Source: a virus
Reading direction: 5' to 3' (one strand)
DNA length: 26,759 nt
Virus record (IMG/VR): IMGVR_UViG_3300010883_000356
Location: 1-26,759 of that record
Shown: one piece after another, positions 7,890 to 15,425 of the stretch
How the letters are laid out: each line of letters begins with the position of its first letter
How positions within the stretch are numbered: the stretch's first letter is position 1
Notes under the pieces: model-generated
Told to the model about the DNA's origin: nothing
Database searches by the model: none
Seen by the model: only the letters and a program-made list of their open reading frames with translations
Position numbers and translations under genes: made by a program

Positions 7890-8701
7890 TGGCCGAAAGT
7901 AACAAACATAAAAGACACAATGTTGTACGAACAGATCAATCGCGACGGGACATAGCAACTGACGGGAAGGACATGCAACATGGGCTATATGACATCGATG
8001 AAGCTATTAAATATTACTTCGATGACGTTATAAAATTACAAGTTACAGATAGCAGCGGCATACTAACAAATGTACCTACAATGTATGCATCACCAGAGAA
8101 TTGGAAGAGCTTTCAGACAAATGATTTGAAAAGAGATTCAAGAGGAAGGATACAGTTACCTGTACTATCATTCAAGAGGGATAGTATATCTAAAGATAGA
8201 ACATTAGGTAACAAGGTTGATCCTAATTCACCTATCTATGCATTAGTAGACAGAGGTCGCAATCCAAACGATAGAACAGATAGATTGGGTAGAATGAAGC
8301 TAAATCAGATAGGTCAGAAAGAGACTCGAGTCTTGGAGAAAGTGATTGTACCAGACTACATAACAGTAACATACTCATGTGTTATATATACGGAATTTCT
8401 AACGCAAATGAATACGCTAATCGAAGCAATCAGTTACGGGGAAGGTGGATACTGGGGCGACAAAAATAAGTTCCTGGTGCGAGCTAAGATAGATGAATTT
8501 CCTAGTACTGTCGAGGTGGCTGTTGGAGAGGACAGGGTAGTCAAAAGCGAGTTTAATATTACTATAAACGGTCATATAATACCTAAAAATATACAGCAAC
8601 AAGCTGCACAGGGTAGTACAAAATCAATTACAAAATCAAAAATAGTAATGGGTGAGACCACCATTACAAATATAAATAATGTAGGCAATCTACCGAAGTA
8701 G
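7889..8701 (+). CDS. 15: Tail completion / sheath stabilisation protein, gp15-like
   Basis: 270 residues against 272 in T4 gp15. VTDSSGILTNVPTMYASPENW (about 52-72) matches the gp15 segment ending VPITYASKEHF, and PDYITVTYSCVIYTEFLTQM aligns with the gp15 strand-helix IKMIYELSIFTRYEDDM. VKSEFNITINGHIIPKN matches the late strand-turn (T4 LTFEVNGWMYPP). gp15 caps the tail tube and sheath at the head-proximal end and binds the neck. The first ~25 residues are basic and probably flexible. It overlaps the gp14-like stop by one base. Confidence 0.8.
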   Translation: MAESNKHKRHNVVRTDQSRRDIATDGKDMQHGLYDIDEAIKYYFDDVIKLQVTDSSGILTNVPTMYASPENWKSFQTNDLKRDSRGRIQLPVLSFKRDSISKDRTLGNKVDPNSPIYALVDRGRNPNDRTDRLGRMKLNQIGQKETRVLEKVIVPDYITVTYSCVIYTEFLTQMNTLIEAISYGEGGYWGDKNKFLVRAKIDEFPSTVEVAVGEDRVVKSEFNITINGHIIPKNIQQQAAQGSTKSITKSKIVMGETTITNINNVGNLPK

Positions 8702-8717
8702 ATACAGGGAAAAGGTT

Positions 8718-8963
8718 ATGAGTAAATTAACAGACAAAGAATTGGAAACAATTAAAAATGCAATCCAAGTTGAAAATCAATTAGCGTCACGGTTAGGAGC
8801 TGTAGAGTTCCAATTGGACCAACTTAAAGATTCAAAGCAGCAGATAATAGATAATATGGTAAAAATGTTACAAGAAAGGCAAACAAATTTAGATGAGTTA
8901 CGTACTAAATACAGTATAGACACATTAAATATCGATACAGGGGAATTTACTGTAACAAAGTAA
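8718..8963 (+). CDS. Small coiled-coil protein of unknown function
   Basis: 81 residues, mostly predicted helical. Heptad-like spacing of hydrophobic residues between about 10 and 62 (IKNAIQVENQLASRLGAVEF, then QIIDNMVKMLQERQTNLDEL) suggests a prefoldin-like or chaperone-like coiled coil, followed by a short beta end (IDTLNIDTGEFTVTK). ATG 8718 follows AAAAGG at a short distance. It sits between the gp15-like and sheath genes, so an assembly helper or minor structural role is possible. No family is recognised with confidence. Confidence 0.6.
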   Translation: MSKLTDKELETIKNAIQVENQLASRLGAVEFQLDQLKDSKQQIIDNMVKMLQERQTNLDELRTKYSIDTLNIDTGEFTVTK

Positions 8964-8979
8964 AGTTTGGGATTGCTAT

Positions 8980-8993
8980 CATATATTTATATA
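8980..8993 (+). promoter_or_regulatory. Putative late promoter element before the sheath gene (variant)
   Basis: CATATATTTATATA resembles the recurrent element but lacks the TG of its TGATATTTATA core. It lies 17 nt after the previous stop and 72 nt before the sheath ATG, farther than the other copies. The 88-nt gap otherwise shows no hairpin. Confidence 0.4.
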
Positions 8994-9051
8994 CGAATAA
9001 TAAAAAGACTACAACCAGTAGCTTAAACTTGATAATTCAGGAGACGAATAA

Positions 9052-11226
9052 ATGGCAGAAAAAATAGTTAGCCCAGGGGTGTTTACAAGAGAGAATGATT
9101 TATCATTCCTACCAGCAGGCATTGGAGAAATAGGAGCAGCGTTAGTTGGTCCCACAGTTAAGGGTCCAGCAGGAATACCAACAGTAGTAACATCGTATGC
9201 ACAATACGTAGAAAAGTTTGGTGACACATTCCAATCAGGAAGTGATTACTACCAATACCTAACATCACATACAGCAGAGCGCTATTTGCAGTTCGGAGGT
9301 GTGTTAACGGTGGTTAGAATCACAGGTGATTCACCATTGGTAGCTACTGCTAGTGTCGAGACATTAACTCCTACAACCCCATTAAATCCAGCGACAGGAT
9401 CATTAACGTTTGGAAATAGTTTCTTCCAAGATGAAGGTGATGAATTACAGATTACAGTAGGATCAACAGAGTATAGATTTATTGCAGGTGAAACTGGAGC
9501 ACTTCCACTAGATAATGCATCTGCAGGTATATTCTTTGTAGGCACAGGATCAAGTGATGCAACAGCAATCGACGCGCTAGTAGCTAAAATTGGTGCAAGT
9601 GATGCATTAGGCATAGGTATTAAAGCTATCGACGGAGCAACATTCTTAGGTCTATCAGCTTCAGCTGCAGGTACGGTAGGTAATACCTACGCTGTACAAA
9701 CTGGATCAGGTGAAACAATAGCAACCAATACAGTAGCATTTGGTAACTCTGGAGTATTCGGTGGTGGAACAAATGTGGTAGGTACAGCTGGTACAGCACT
9801 TAAATTCCACTCACTAGCACATGGTGGTTTGTTAAACAGTATTGATACTGGTGGTGCAATGACTGAGGGTGTTAAAAACACACTCACTAATGGTACTAAA
9901 GATAACTTTAGATGGGAGATAACAGGGGTAAATAACAAAATAGGTACATTCAACGTTAACATTAGACGAGGTAATGATACATCTAATGGTAAAGTACTTC
10001 TAGAGCAGTTCAATGGCGTTAATCTAGATCCTAACTCAAGTAACTATGTTGGTAAAGCAATTGGAGACGCGTATCTCACTACAGCTGGCTCACCTTCTGA
10101 TCCATACATACAATCGAATGGAGCATACGATGCAAAATCAAACTATATAAGAGTAGAGGTGTTAAACCAGACAGTTAATTACTTAGATGAAAACGGCACT
10201 ATTAGATTAGCAGCTGCATCGGCAAGCTTGCCAGCTGCAGGCTCTGGTTCATTAGGTGGAGCATTTGGAGGAGGCTATGACGGACCTACAGCAGCTGGAC
10301 CTAAATTATTTTATGATAAGATAACAAACTTAAACAGCCAAGGGCTAGATGCAAACGATTTAGCGAATGAATTTGGAGGAGCTAAATACACAGAAGCATT
10401 AAACCTGTTAGCTAATCAAGATTTTTACGATATCAATATGATTATTGTACCAGGTGTAAATCAAAAAGATCACACCGCAGTTGTTAATAAAGCTATTGCA
10501 GTGTGTGAAACACGTGGAGACGCTATTGCAATTGTTGATCCTGTTAGATACCAAACCACTTCACTAACTACTGTAACAGACCAAGCAGATGCATATAATT
10601 CAAGCTATGCAGCAATGTACTGGCCTTGGGTACAGATAACAGACAATCAGTTAGGTAAGAATGTATGGGTACCACCATCGGTTGTAATGCCAGGTGTAAT
10701 GTCATATAATGATACTGTAGCTGCTGAGTGGTATGCACCAGCCGGCCTTAACAGAGGTGGCATAACAGCTATTAAAGCAGAGAGAAACTTAACACATACA
10801 GATAGAGACACTCTATATGAAGGTAGAATTAACCCGATCGCAACATTTCCTGGAGTAGGCGTTGTAGCATGGGGCCAGAAAACGCTCCAAAAGAGAGCTT
10901 CTGCTTTAGATAGAATTAATGTTAGAAGATTGTTAATTAACCTTAAAAAGTTCATTGCATCGACATCCAAGTACTTGGTATTTGAGCAGAACACAGTTGC
11001 AACAAGAAATAGATTCTTATCATCAGTTGTACCATACATGGAAGAAGTTCAAGCAAACCAAGGATTGTATGCATTTAAAGTTGTAATGGATACAACAAAT
11101 AACACACCGGAAGTCATCGATAGAAATATCTTAAAAGGTGATATATTCCTACAGCCTGCGAAAGCAGCTGAATTCATAGTAATCGACTTTAATGTAATGC
11201 CAACTGGTGCTACTTTTGCGGACTAA
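9052..11226 (+). CDS. 18: Contractile tail sheath protein, gp18-like
   Basis: 724 residues (T4 gp18 is 659). The N-terminus VSPGVFTRENDLS matches the sheath signature SPGVxxxExDLS. EYRFIAGETG and the loop-rich region around 120-260 correspond to the variable outer domains. The conserved C-terminal core has INPIATFPGVGVVAWGQKTL (about 593-612) followed by RASALDRINVRRLLINLKKF, which is diagnostic. The sheath polymerises round the tube and contracts to drive injection. ATG 9052 is preceded by AGGAGA. It is followed after 30 nt by the tube gene, the usual 18-19 order. Confidence 0.95.
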   Translation: MAEKIVSPGVFTRENDLSFLPAGIGEIGAALVGPTVKGPAGIPTVVTSYAQYVEKFGDTFQSGSDYYQYLTSHTAERYLQFGGVLTVVRITGDSPLVATASVETLTPTTPLNPATGSLTFGNSFFQDEGDELQITVGSTEYRFIAGETGALPLDNASAGIFFVGTGSSDATAIDALVAKIGASDALGIGIKAIDGATFLGLSASAAGTVGNTYAVQTGSGETIATNTVAFGNSGVFGGGTNVVGTAGTALKFHSLAHGGLLNSIDTGGAMTEGVKNTLTNGTKDNFRWEITGVNNKIGTFNVNIRRGNDTSNGKVLLEQFNGVNLDPNSSNYVGKAIGDAYLTTAGSPSDPYIQSNGAYDAKSNYIRVEVLNQTVNYLDENGTIRLAAASASLPAAGSGSLGGAFGGGYDGPTAAGPKLFYDKITNLNSQGLDANDLANEFGGAKYTEALNLLANQDFYDINMIIVPGVNQKDHTAVVNKAIAVCETRGDAIAIVDPVRYQTTSLTTVTDQADAYNSSYAAMYWPWVQITDNQLGKNVWVPPSVVMPGVMSYNDTVAAEWYAPAGLNRGGITAIKAERNLTHTDRDTLYEGRINPIATFPGVGVVAWGQKTLQKRASALDRINVRRLLINLKKFIASTSKYLVFEQNTVATRNRFLSSVVPYMEEVQANQGLYAFKVVMDTTNNTPEVIDRNILKGDIFLQPAKAAEFIVIDFNVMPTGATFAD

Positions 11227-11240
11227 TGATATGTATAATA
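11226..11240 (+). promoter_or_regulatory. Possible promoter element between sheath and tube (weak variant)
   Basis: ATGATATGTATAATA differs from the copy at 13343 (CTGATATTTATAATA) at two positions. It starts right at the sheath stop and 31 nt before the tube ATG, the same spacing as other copies. The tube protein is needed in large amounts, so a private promoter would make sense; this is inference. Confidence 0.35.
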
Positions 11241-11256
11241 AAGAGGAGAACTAACA

Positions 11257-11760
11257 ATGCCAGAATTTGAACAATATAGCCCAGAGTCATTTATGTCCGG
11301 GCCCTCGGAACTGTTTGTACCAAAAACCGCAAACAGATTCGTAATGACAGTAGGAGATATACCATCTTTCCTAATTAAGAAAGTTACACGACCAAGTGTA
11401 TCATTTGGAGAGATAGTATTAGATCACGTAAACACAAAACGAAAGCTACAAGGTAAAGCAGATTGGGGTGATGTGTCAATGACATTGTACGATCCAATTG
11501 TACCTTCAGGAGCGACATATGTAATGGATTGGATACGGTTAGGTTATCAATCAGCAACAGGTCTAGCAGGATATCCATCTGAATACAAGAAGCAAGTAAC
11601 AGTAGAGGGCTTAGATCCAGCTGGTAATATTTGTGAAAGATTCATTTTAAACGGAGCGTTTCCAATGTCTACTGAAATGGGTGAATATGATTGGTCTAGT
11701 GATCAACCATTAGAAATTACTGTTACATTGAAGTATGACTGGGCCCTTTGGGATCTATAG
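11257..11760 (+). CDS. 19: Tail tube protein, gp19-like
   Basis: 167 residues (T4 gp19 is 163). SGPSELFVPKTANRFVMTVG at the N-terminus, VTRPSVSFGEIVLDHVNTKR, and WGDVSMTLYDPI then LEITVTLKYDWALW at the end are typical of the T4 gp19 tail-tube family, which makes stacked hexameric rings around the tape measure. ATG 11257 follows a strong AGAGGAG. It lies directly after the sheath gene and 10 nt before the tandem 70-residue pair. Confidence 0.95.
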   Translation: MPEFEQYSPESFMSGPSELFVPKTANRFVMTVGDIPSFLIKKVTRPSVSFGEIVLDHVNTKRKLQGKADWGDVSMTLYDPIVPSGATYVMDWIRLGYQSATGLAGYPSEYKKQVTVEGLDPAGNICERFILNGAFPMSTEMGEYDWSSDQPLEITVTLKYDWALWDL

Positions 11761-11770
11761 GGTATAGATA

Positions 11771-11983
11771 ATGGCTACGTATGTAACAGGAAATACCAAT
11801 GTTAAAGTTATCGTAGGGACGGTCACTGCAACACATGATAAGACACTTGTAGGGTCACTAGCTAAGGCTGTGTACGATTATATAATTACATTAGATGCAA
11901 CAGACAGCAAGATAATATCTGTTGAAGCTAAACCAGCTGGGTATGGTAACACTGTTATTGTAACAATAGTTAGCGGAGCATAA
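11771..11983 (+). CDS. Small unknown protein, copy A of a tandem pair
   Basis: 70 residues, predicted all-beta or alpha/beta with no charged cluster and no signal peptide. It is about 56% identical (39 of 70 positions, ungapped, counted by eye) to the protein encoded 3 nt downstream. Shared blocks are VGS near residue 27, KIIS near 47 and PAGYGNT with the ending IVSG. The ATG comes 10 nt after the tube stop. Such a small, strongly placed protein may be a decoration or accessory virion protein, but I recognise no family. Confidence 0.7.
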   Translation: MATYVTGNTNVKVIVGTVTATHDKTLVGSLAKAVYDYIITLDATDSKIISVEAKPAGYGNTVIVTIVSGA

Positions 11984-11986
11984 TTT

Positions 11987-12199
11987 ATGGCATTGTATCA
12001 TCCACTAAGCTCAAGCGTTAAAATTATATTAGGCACGGTTACCTCAACACAAGACTCAGCTAGTGTTGGATCATTCGCAAGTGCTGCATATGCCCACGCG
12101 GTAACATTAGATTCAACAACTAACAAGATAATATCATTTAATATCGAGCCAGCTGGGTATGGTAATACATTTATTGCAACCATAGTTAGCGGAATTTAA
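11987..12199 (+). CDS. Small unknown protein, copy B of a tandem pair
   Basis: 70 residues and paralogous to the preceding gene with no gaps in the alignment; the two differ mostly in the first 10 residues and in the helix-like middle (ASAAYAHAV versus AKAVYDYII). The conserved C-terminal PAGYGNTFIATIVSGI is the best-kept part. It closes the sheath-tube unit, with a terminator hairpin 25 nt further on. Function is not recognised. Confidence 0.7.
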   Translation: MALYHPLSSSVKIILGTVTSTQDSASVGSFASAAYAHAVTLDSTTNKIISFNIEPAGYGNTFIATIVSGI

Positions 12200-12223
12200 C
12201 TTAAGTATCACATAATAATAAAG

Positions 12224-12253
12224 AAAGTTCTGGTAAACACCGGGACTTTTTTT
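12224..12253 (+). terminator. Rho-independent terminator after the sheath-tube unit
   Basis: AAAGTTCTGG (12224-12233), loop TAAACA and CCGGGACTTT (12240-12249) form a 10-bp stem with two G-U pairs, running into TTTTTTT (12247-12253). The next promoter-like element starts only 6 nt later. Confidence 0.88.
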
Positions 12254-12258
12254 ATGTA

Positions 12259-12274
12259 CTGATATTTATATATG
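12259..12274 (+). promoter_or_regulatory. Putative late promoter element before the baseplate operon
   Basis: CTGATATTTATATATG starts 40 nt before the ATG at 12299 that I take as the true start. The ATG at 12272 lies inside this element, which argues against translation starting there. Confidence 0.6.
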
Positions 12275-12298
12275 AACAAACAATTAAAGGTTTATGAC

Positions 12299-13135
12299 AT
12301 GTCAAAAGTACAGTTAACAGACGCGCAAATTAAAGCGCAGATTATCGCAAAATCACAGCAATCAAATAAAGTAGAATCACTATTTCCAACAGAGATTGTC
12401 CCACTACCATCCAAAGGGCTAGTATATCCACTAGATCACCCGTTATCCGCTGGTCAAGTGGAAATTAGATACATGACTGCCAAGGATGAAGATATTATAA
12501 CAAATCAGAATTACTTGAAGAAAGGTGTTGCATTAGATAAACTATATAATGCACTAGTAGTTGGTAATGGCTTAGGTCAAGCTGTAGATATGAATGATAT
12601 GATTCTAGGTGATAGAAGCGCTGTAATGCTAGCCGCAAGAGTACTTGGATACGGACCTGACTACACCATAACAATAACACATCCAGACACAGGGAAAGAA
12701 CTTCAAACAGCAGTGGACTTAAATGAACTAAAACCACACCCGATTGATGAATCACTATATAACAACTCACGTGAATTTGATTATACTCTCCCAATCAGTA
12801 AAAAGACCGTAACAATTAGGTTACAAACAGCGGTAGAGCAAAAGGCTATTGATAGAATAACAAGAGCTCAAGAAAAGTCTGGTATGGGCACTAAGGTTAC
12901 AACGACTGTACTTAAGCATAGTATATGTGCTATAGAAGGTGATACAGAAACAAGCACGATTGCAGAGTTTGTTGATAATCACCTACTTGCACGTGACTCA
13001 CTATCACTACGTAGCTTTATACTAGATATAACACCAGATTATGATCTCTCTATAGATGTTAATATACCGGAAGAGGATTTCTTCGAAAGAATGTCACTGC
13101 CAATTGATGTAGACTTTTTTTGGCCTAGGTCTTAA
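12299..13135 (+). CDS. 26: Baseplate hub / assembly protein, gp26-like (T4_baseplate family)
   Basis: 278 residues from ATG 12299, which has AAAGG at 12286-12290; the in-frame ATG at 12272 lies in the promoter element and has no ribosome site. LFPTEIVPLPSKGLVYPLDH, EIRYMTAKDEDIITNQNYLK and GDRSAVMLAARVLGYGPDY are the hallmarks of the family annotated in T4-like phages as baseplate hub subunit gp26 (Pfam T4_baseplate, from memory). The C-terminal half (VTIRLQTAVEQKAIDRITRA, then SIDVNIPEEDF) ends IDVDFFWPRS. A gp51-like frame opens in the +1 register at exactly this end, suggesting that a fraction of ribosomes make an extended product, as in the G/GT tail chaperones of lambda. Confidence 0.8.
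   Translation: MSKVQLTDAQIKAQIIAKSQQSNKVESLFPTEIVPLPSKGLVYPLDHPLSAGQVEIRYMTAKDEDIITNQNYLKKGVALDKLYNALVVGNGLGQAVDMNDMILGDRSAVMLAARVLGYGPDYTITITHPDTGKELQTAVDLNELKPHPIDESLYNNSREFDYTLPISKKTVTIRLQTAVEQKAIDRITRAQEKSGMGTKVTTTVLKHSICAIEGDTETSTIAEFVDNHLLARDSLSLRSFILDITPDYDLSIDVNIPEEDFFERMSLPIDVDFFWPRS
13112..13125 (+). promoter_or_regulatory. Candidate programmed +1 frameshift site
   Basis: In the gp26-like frame the codons are GAC TTT TTT TGG CCT AGG TCT TAA. Seven consecutive T (13115-13121) let the P-site Phe-tRNA on TTT (13118-13120) slip one base forward onto TTT (13119-13121) with perfect re-pairing, after which translation reads GGC CTA GGT CTT AAC into the gp51-like frame. The -1 frame meets TAG at 13126-13128. 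Not proven; a homopolymer sequencing error must be excluded. Confidence 0.55.
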
Positions 13136-13331
13136 CTATAGGGCCAATCTGCACCAAGAGCTATTTTATATACTCGAACACATGCCTGGGTTCTCATGGA
13201 CAGAGCTCTATGTTATGCCAATTGATCTACGTAGGTTTTACATCAAGTGCGTTAGCAACAAAATTACTAAAGCTAACGAACAGATTGAAGAGCAGAATAA
13301 GAGAACTAACAGTTCACGTAACACACGGTAA
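13113..13331 (+). CDS. 51: gp51-like baseplate assembly frame, probably expressed by +1 frameshift
   Basis: This open frame has no start codon of its own near its beginning. It opens after an in-frame TAG at 13110-13112 and runs to TAA at 13329-13331. Translated past the slip site it gives GLGLNYRANLHQELFYILEH, MPGFSWTELYVMPIDLRRFY and then a lysine/glutamate-rich helix. The pattern GLGLxYxxNLHxxLF, W(T/E)xxYxMPxxLRxFY and a charged helix is that of gp51-like hub-assembly proteins and of tail-chaperone C-terminal domains, in a phage position where gp51 is expected. The only internal start is ATG at 13182 (49 residues, no good Shine-Dalgarno, losing the conserved first part). I therefore infer a gp26-gp51 fusion product by frameshifting at 13115-13121. 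Confidence 0.65.
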   Translation, partial: TFFGLGLNYRANLHQELFYILEHMPGFSWTELYVMPIDLRRFYIKCVSNKITKANEQIEEQNKRTNSSRNTR

Positions 13332-13342
13332 AAGTAATCTTC

Positions 13343-13358
13343 CTGATATTTATAATAT
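13343..13358 (+). promoter_or_regulatory. Putative late promoter element before the tape-measure genes
   Basis: CTGATATTTATAATAT starts 12 nt after the gp51-like stop and 44 nt before the next ATG (13387), the same arrangement as the copy at 1502. Confidence 0.6.
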
Positions 13359-13386
13359 ATAAAACCATACACATGGAGAGGGTATT

Positions 13387-13581
13387 ATGAGTAAAAAACA
13401 ATTAAGAGAAGGTTTGTTAGATAACGTATTTAAAGGTGTCTTAGGTGCTTACTTCGGTAGCAAGATGATTGATAAGCATGCAAGAAAGATGGCAATGGGA
13501 GACCCTGAAGTTAAAAAGGCTGTTAAATCTTTCAAAGATGAGTTAGCTAACTTTGACGCTATTATGGCTAAGTACGATTAA
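13387..13581 (+). CDS. Small unknown protein between gp51-like frame and tape measure
   Basis: 64 residues. The N-terminal half has a small glycine-containing hydrophobic stretch (VFKGVLGAYFGSKMI) and the C-terminal half is a charged helix (DPEVKKAVKSFKDELANFDA). ATG 13387 has GGAG at 13375-13378. It lies 13 nt before the tape measure. Small helical proteins of this style are found at this site in other T4-like marine phages as far as I recall, but I know of no function. A tape-measure partner or minor hub protein is possible. Confidence 0.65.
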   Translation: MSKKQLREGLLDNVFKGVLGAYFGSKMIDKHARKMAMGDPEVKKAVKSFKDELANFDAIMAKYD

Positions 13582-13594
13582 ATAAGGAACACCT

Positions 13595-15424
13595 ATGGCA
13601 GACTCAATTAAACAGTTAGAACAAGCACTCGCGTTAAGGCAAAGTGCACTTGCTATCGAGGAGAAAATGCTCGACGCTATGAGTCATTACGATGACGCGT
13701 CCAAACAAAAGATTGGTCAACAAAACAAAGTAAACGAATTAAAGCTGGTCGAAGAAAAGTTAGGTAATAAACTTTTAAAAATCGAAATCGCGCTAGAGAA
13801 GGCAGGTAAAGGACGGGCTGCTGTAATGAAGACTATGACTCTTCTAGGCGGTACTTTACTTGGTAGTATGGATAAACTCCGTGATCTATCAAAACAATAT
13901 AGTGCAGACGTTAAAGCCACAGGTGCATCACTAGGTATAAACGTGAACGAAGCACGTAAGATGAATAAAGAGATCATGGGGCAGATCAAGGGTGAGAAGA
14001 TGTTCCAAACTACCATGGGGTCTGTGGTAGATATGCAAAATGAACTTAATGATGCATACGGAGGGTCGGTAAAATTCTCAGCCGAGACAGCTGTTAACAT
14101 GGACATCGCTGCTTCGAAGCTAGGTGTATCTAACGCTAGCGCCGCAAGCTTCTCGAAATTAATGTTCTTATCAGGTGAAGCATCTGGTGAAGTTGCAATG
14201 AACACATTAGCTTCTGTAAAATCACTTTCCGATGCTTCAGGTGTTAAGTTCAGCGCAGTAATGAAAGACATCGCGGCATCCGGTAAAGAGATGATGTCAT
14301 ACTTCGGAGGTTCAGCTACAGAGATTGCAATCATGGCAGTTAAAGCTCGTAAGTTAGGATTTGAGCTATCAGATATGAAGAGCACTTCAGAAGCTCTACT
14401 AGATGTCGAGGGTAGAATTGAAAAGCAAATGTCCTTGAATATGCTAACCGGTAAAAATATCAATCTAGATAAAGCAACACAGCTAACGCTTGAGGGTGAT
14501 ATGATCGGAGCTCAGAAAGAGGTACTAGCTCAGCTAGGTGATGTTTCACAAATGAATATCATGGAGAGAAAACTAGCATCGGACATGCTAGGTATGGATG
14601 TAATGAAGATAGCAAACGCAGGTGAATTAGCTAAACAAGCTGACGAATCGGCCGCGGCAGCAGCTGAGATATTAAGAGTAGAAGCAGAAATCCGCGCTGG
14701 CCAGGTGGAAGAGTTTAAACAGAAGCAATTGGATCGCGTAGACGCTTTAGATAAGGAAACCGCGCTAGCAGCATTCGCTGAAAACGCAGAGAAAAAGTTA
14801 GCTGCAAAGCTCATCGCGGATGAAAAGGGAAACAATCTCGCCATGATCCTGCAAGGTATTCAGACAGCAATAGCTGTTGTATCAGCAGCAGCAGCTGCAT
14901 CTTCTGCACTTAAAGAAGCTACAGAGAAGAGATCACTTGGACATTCAATAAAAGCTCTTCCAAAATTAATCGCCGGTGGAATTGCGACAATGGCTAAGGC
15001 TGTCGCAGGCATTTTTGCAGGGATGGCGTCACTTGGCCCATTTGGTATACCATTAGCAATAGCAGGAATCGCGAGCATGGTCGGGCTTGCATCCAAAGCT
15101 AAGGGTATGATAATGAATGATGGTATAATCGATCCCAAAAAAGGAATGGTCGTTAATGGACCAGAAGGATCGATTCAGCTGAATAAGAAAGATTCTATTA
15201 TTGCAGGCACTGATCTAGCCGGTGGGGGTAAATCCGGAAAGGATCAACCATCACTAAATACCCCAAATGCAGGGATGAAGGGGGAAGGTGGAATGGATAT
15301 AGGTCCATTAGTGAAGAAGATCGACGAACTTATTGCAGCTGTACGTCAGAGTAGAGTACTAAATGTAGATGGGTATCAATTAAACGAGGTGTTACATCTA
15401 GAAAAAACACCATCAGGAGTATAA
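13595..15424 (+). CDS. 29: Tail tape measure / hub protein, gp29-like
   Basis: 609 residues (T4 gp29 is 590). The N-terminal ~75 residues are coiled coil, followed by a long, mostly helical body with repeated Ala/Met/Lys-rich segments. About residues 415-505 form a hydrophobic, alanine- and glycine-rich stretch (IQTAIAVVSAAAAASSAL, LIAGGIATMAKAVAGIFAGM, GIPLAIAGIASMVGL), as tape measures have for membrane interaction at injection. The tail end GIIDPKKGMVVNGPEGSIQL with DSIIAGTDL is a motif I recognise from tape measures of T4-like marine phages. It fixes tail length and is ejected through the tube. It precedes the tube-cap gene by one base. Confidence 0.87.
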   Translation: MADSIKQLEQALALRQSALAIEEKMLDAMSHYDDASKQKIGQQNKVNELKLVEEKLGNKLLKIEIALEKAGKGRAAVMKTMTLLGGTLLGSMDKLRDLSKQYSADVKATGASLGINVNEARKMNKEIMGQIKGEKMFQTTMGSVVDMQNELNDAYGGSVKFSAETAVNMDIAASKLGVSNASAASFSKLMFLSGEASGEVAMNTLASVKSLSDASGVKFSAVMKDIAASGKEMMSYFGGSATEIAIMAVKARKLGFELSDMKSTSEALLDVEGRIEKQMSLNMLTGKNINLDKATQLTLEGDMIGAQKEVLAQLGDVSQMNIMERKLASDMLGMDVMKIANAGELAKQADESAAAAAEILRVEAEIRAGQVEEFKQKQLDRVDALDKETALAAFAENAEKKLAAKLIADEKGNNLAMILQGIQTAIAVVSAAAAASSALKEATEKRSLGHSIKALPKLIAGGIATMAKAVAGIFAGMASLGPFGIPLAIAGIASMVGLASKAKGMIMNDGIIDPKKGMVVNGPEGSIQLNKKDSIIAGTDLAGGGKSGKDQPSLNTPNAGMKGEGGMDIGPLVKKIDELIAAVRQSRVLNVDGYQLNEVLHLEKTPSGV

Positions 15425-15425
15425 C

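Noticed and set aside
12272-12298. ATG at 12272 as start of the gp26-like gene
   Set aside because: It lies inside the conserved promoter-like element with no Shine-Dalgarno; ATG 12299 has AAAGG at good distance and the conserved protein begins after it.
13182-13331. Independent 49-residue gene from ATG 13182
   Set aside because: It would lose the conserved GLGLNYRANLHQELF part and has no convincing ribosome site; frameshift expression explains the whole open frame better, though this start cannot be excluded.
13717-14463. 248-residue minus-strand open frame inside the tape measure gene
   Set aside because: Antisense shadow of an alanine/lysine-rich gene; serine/alanine/phenylalanine-rich translation without motifs, no ribosome site, and the + strand gene is certain.
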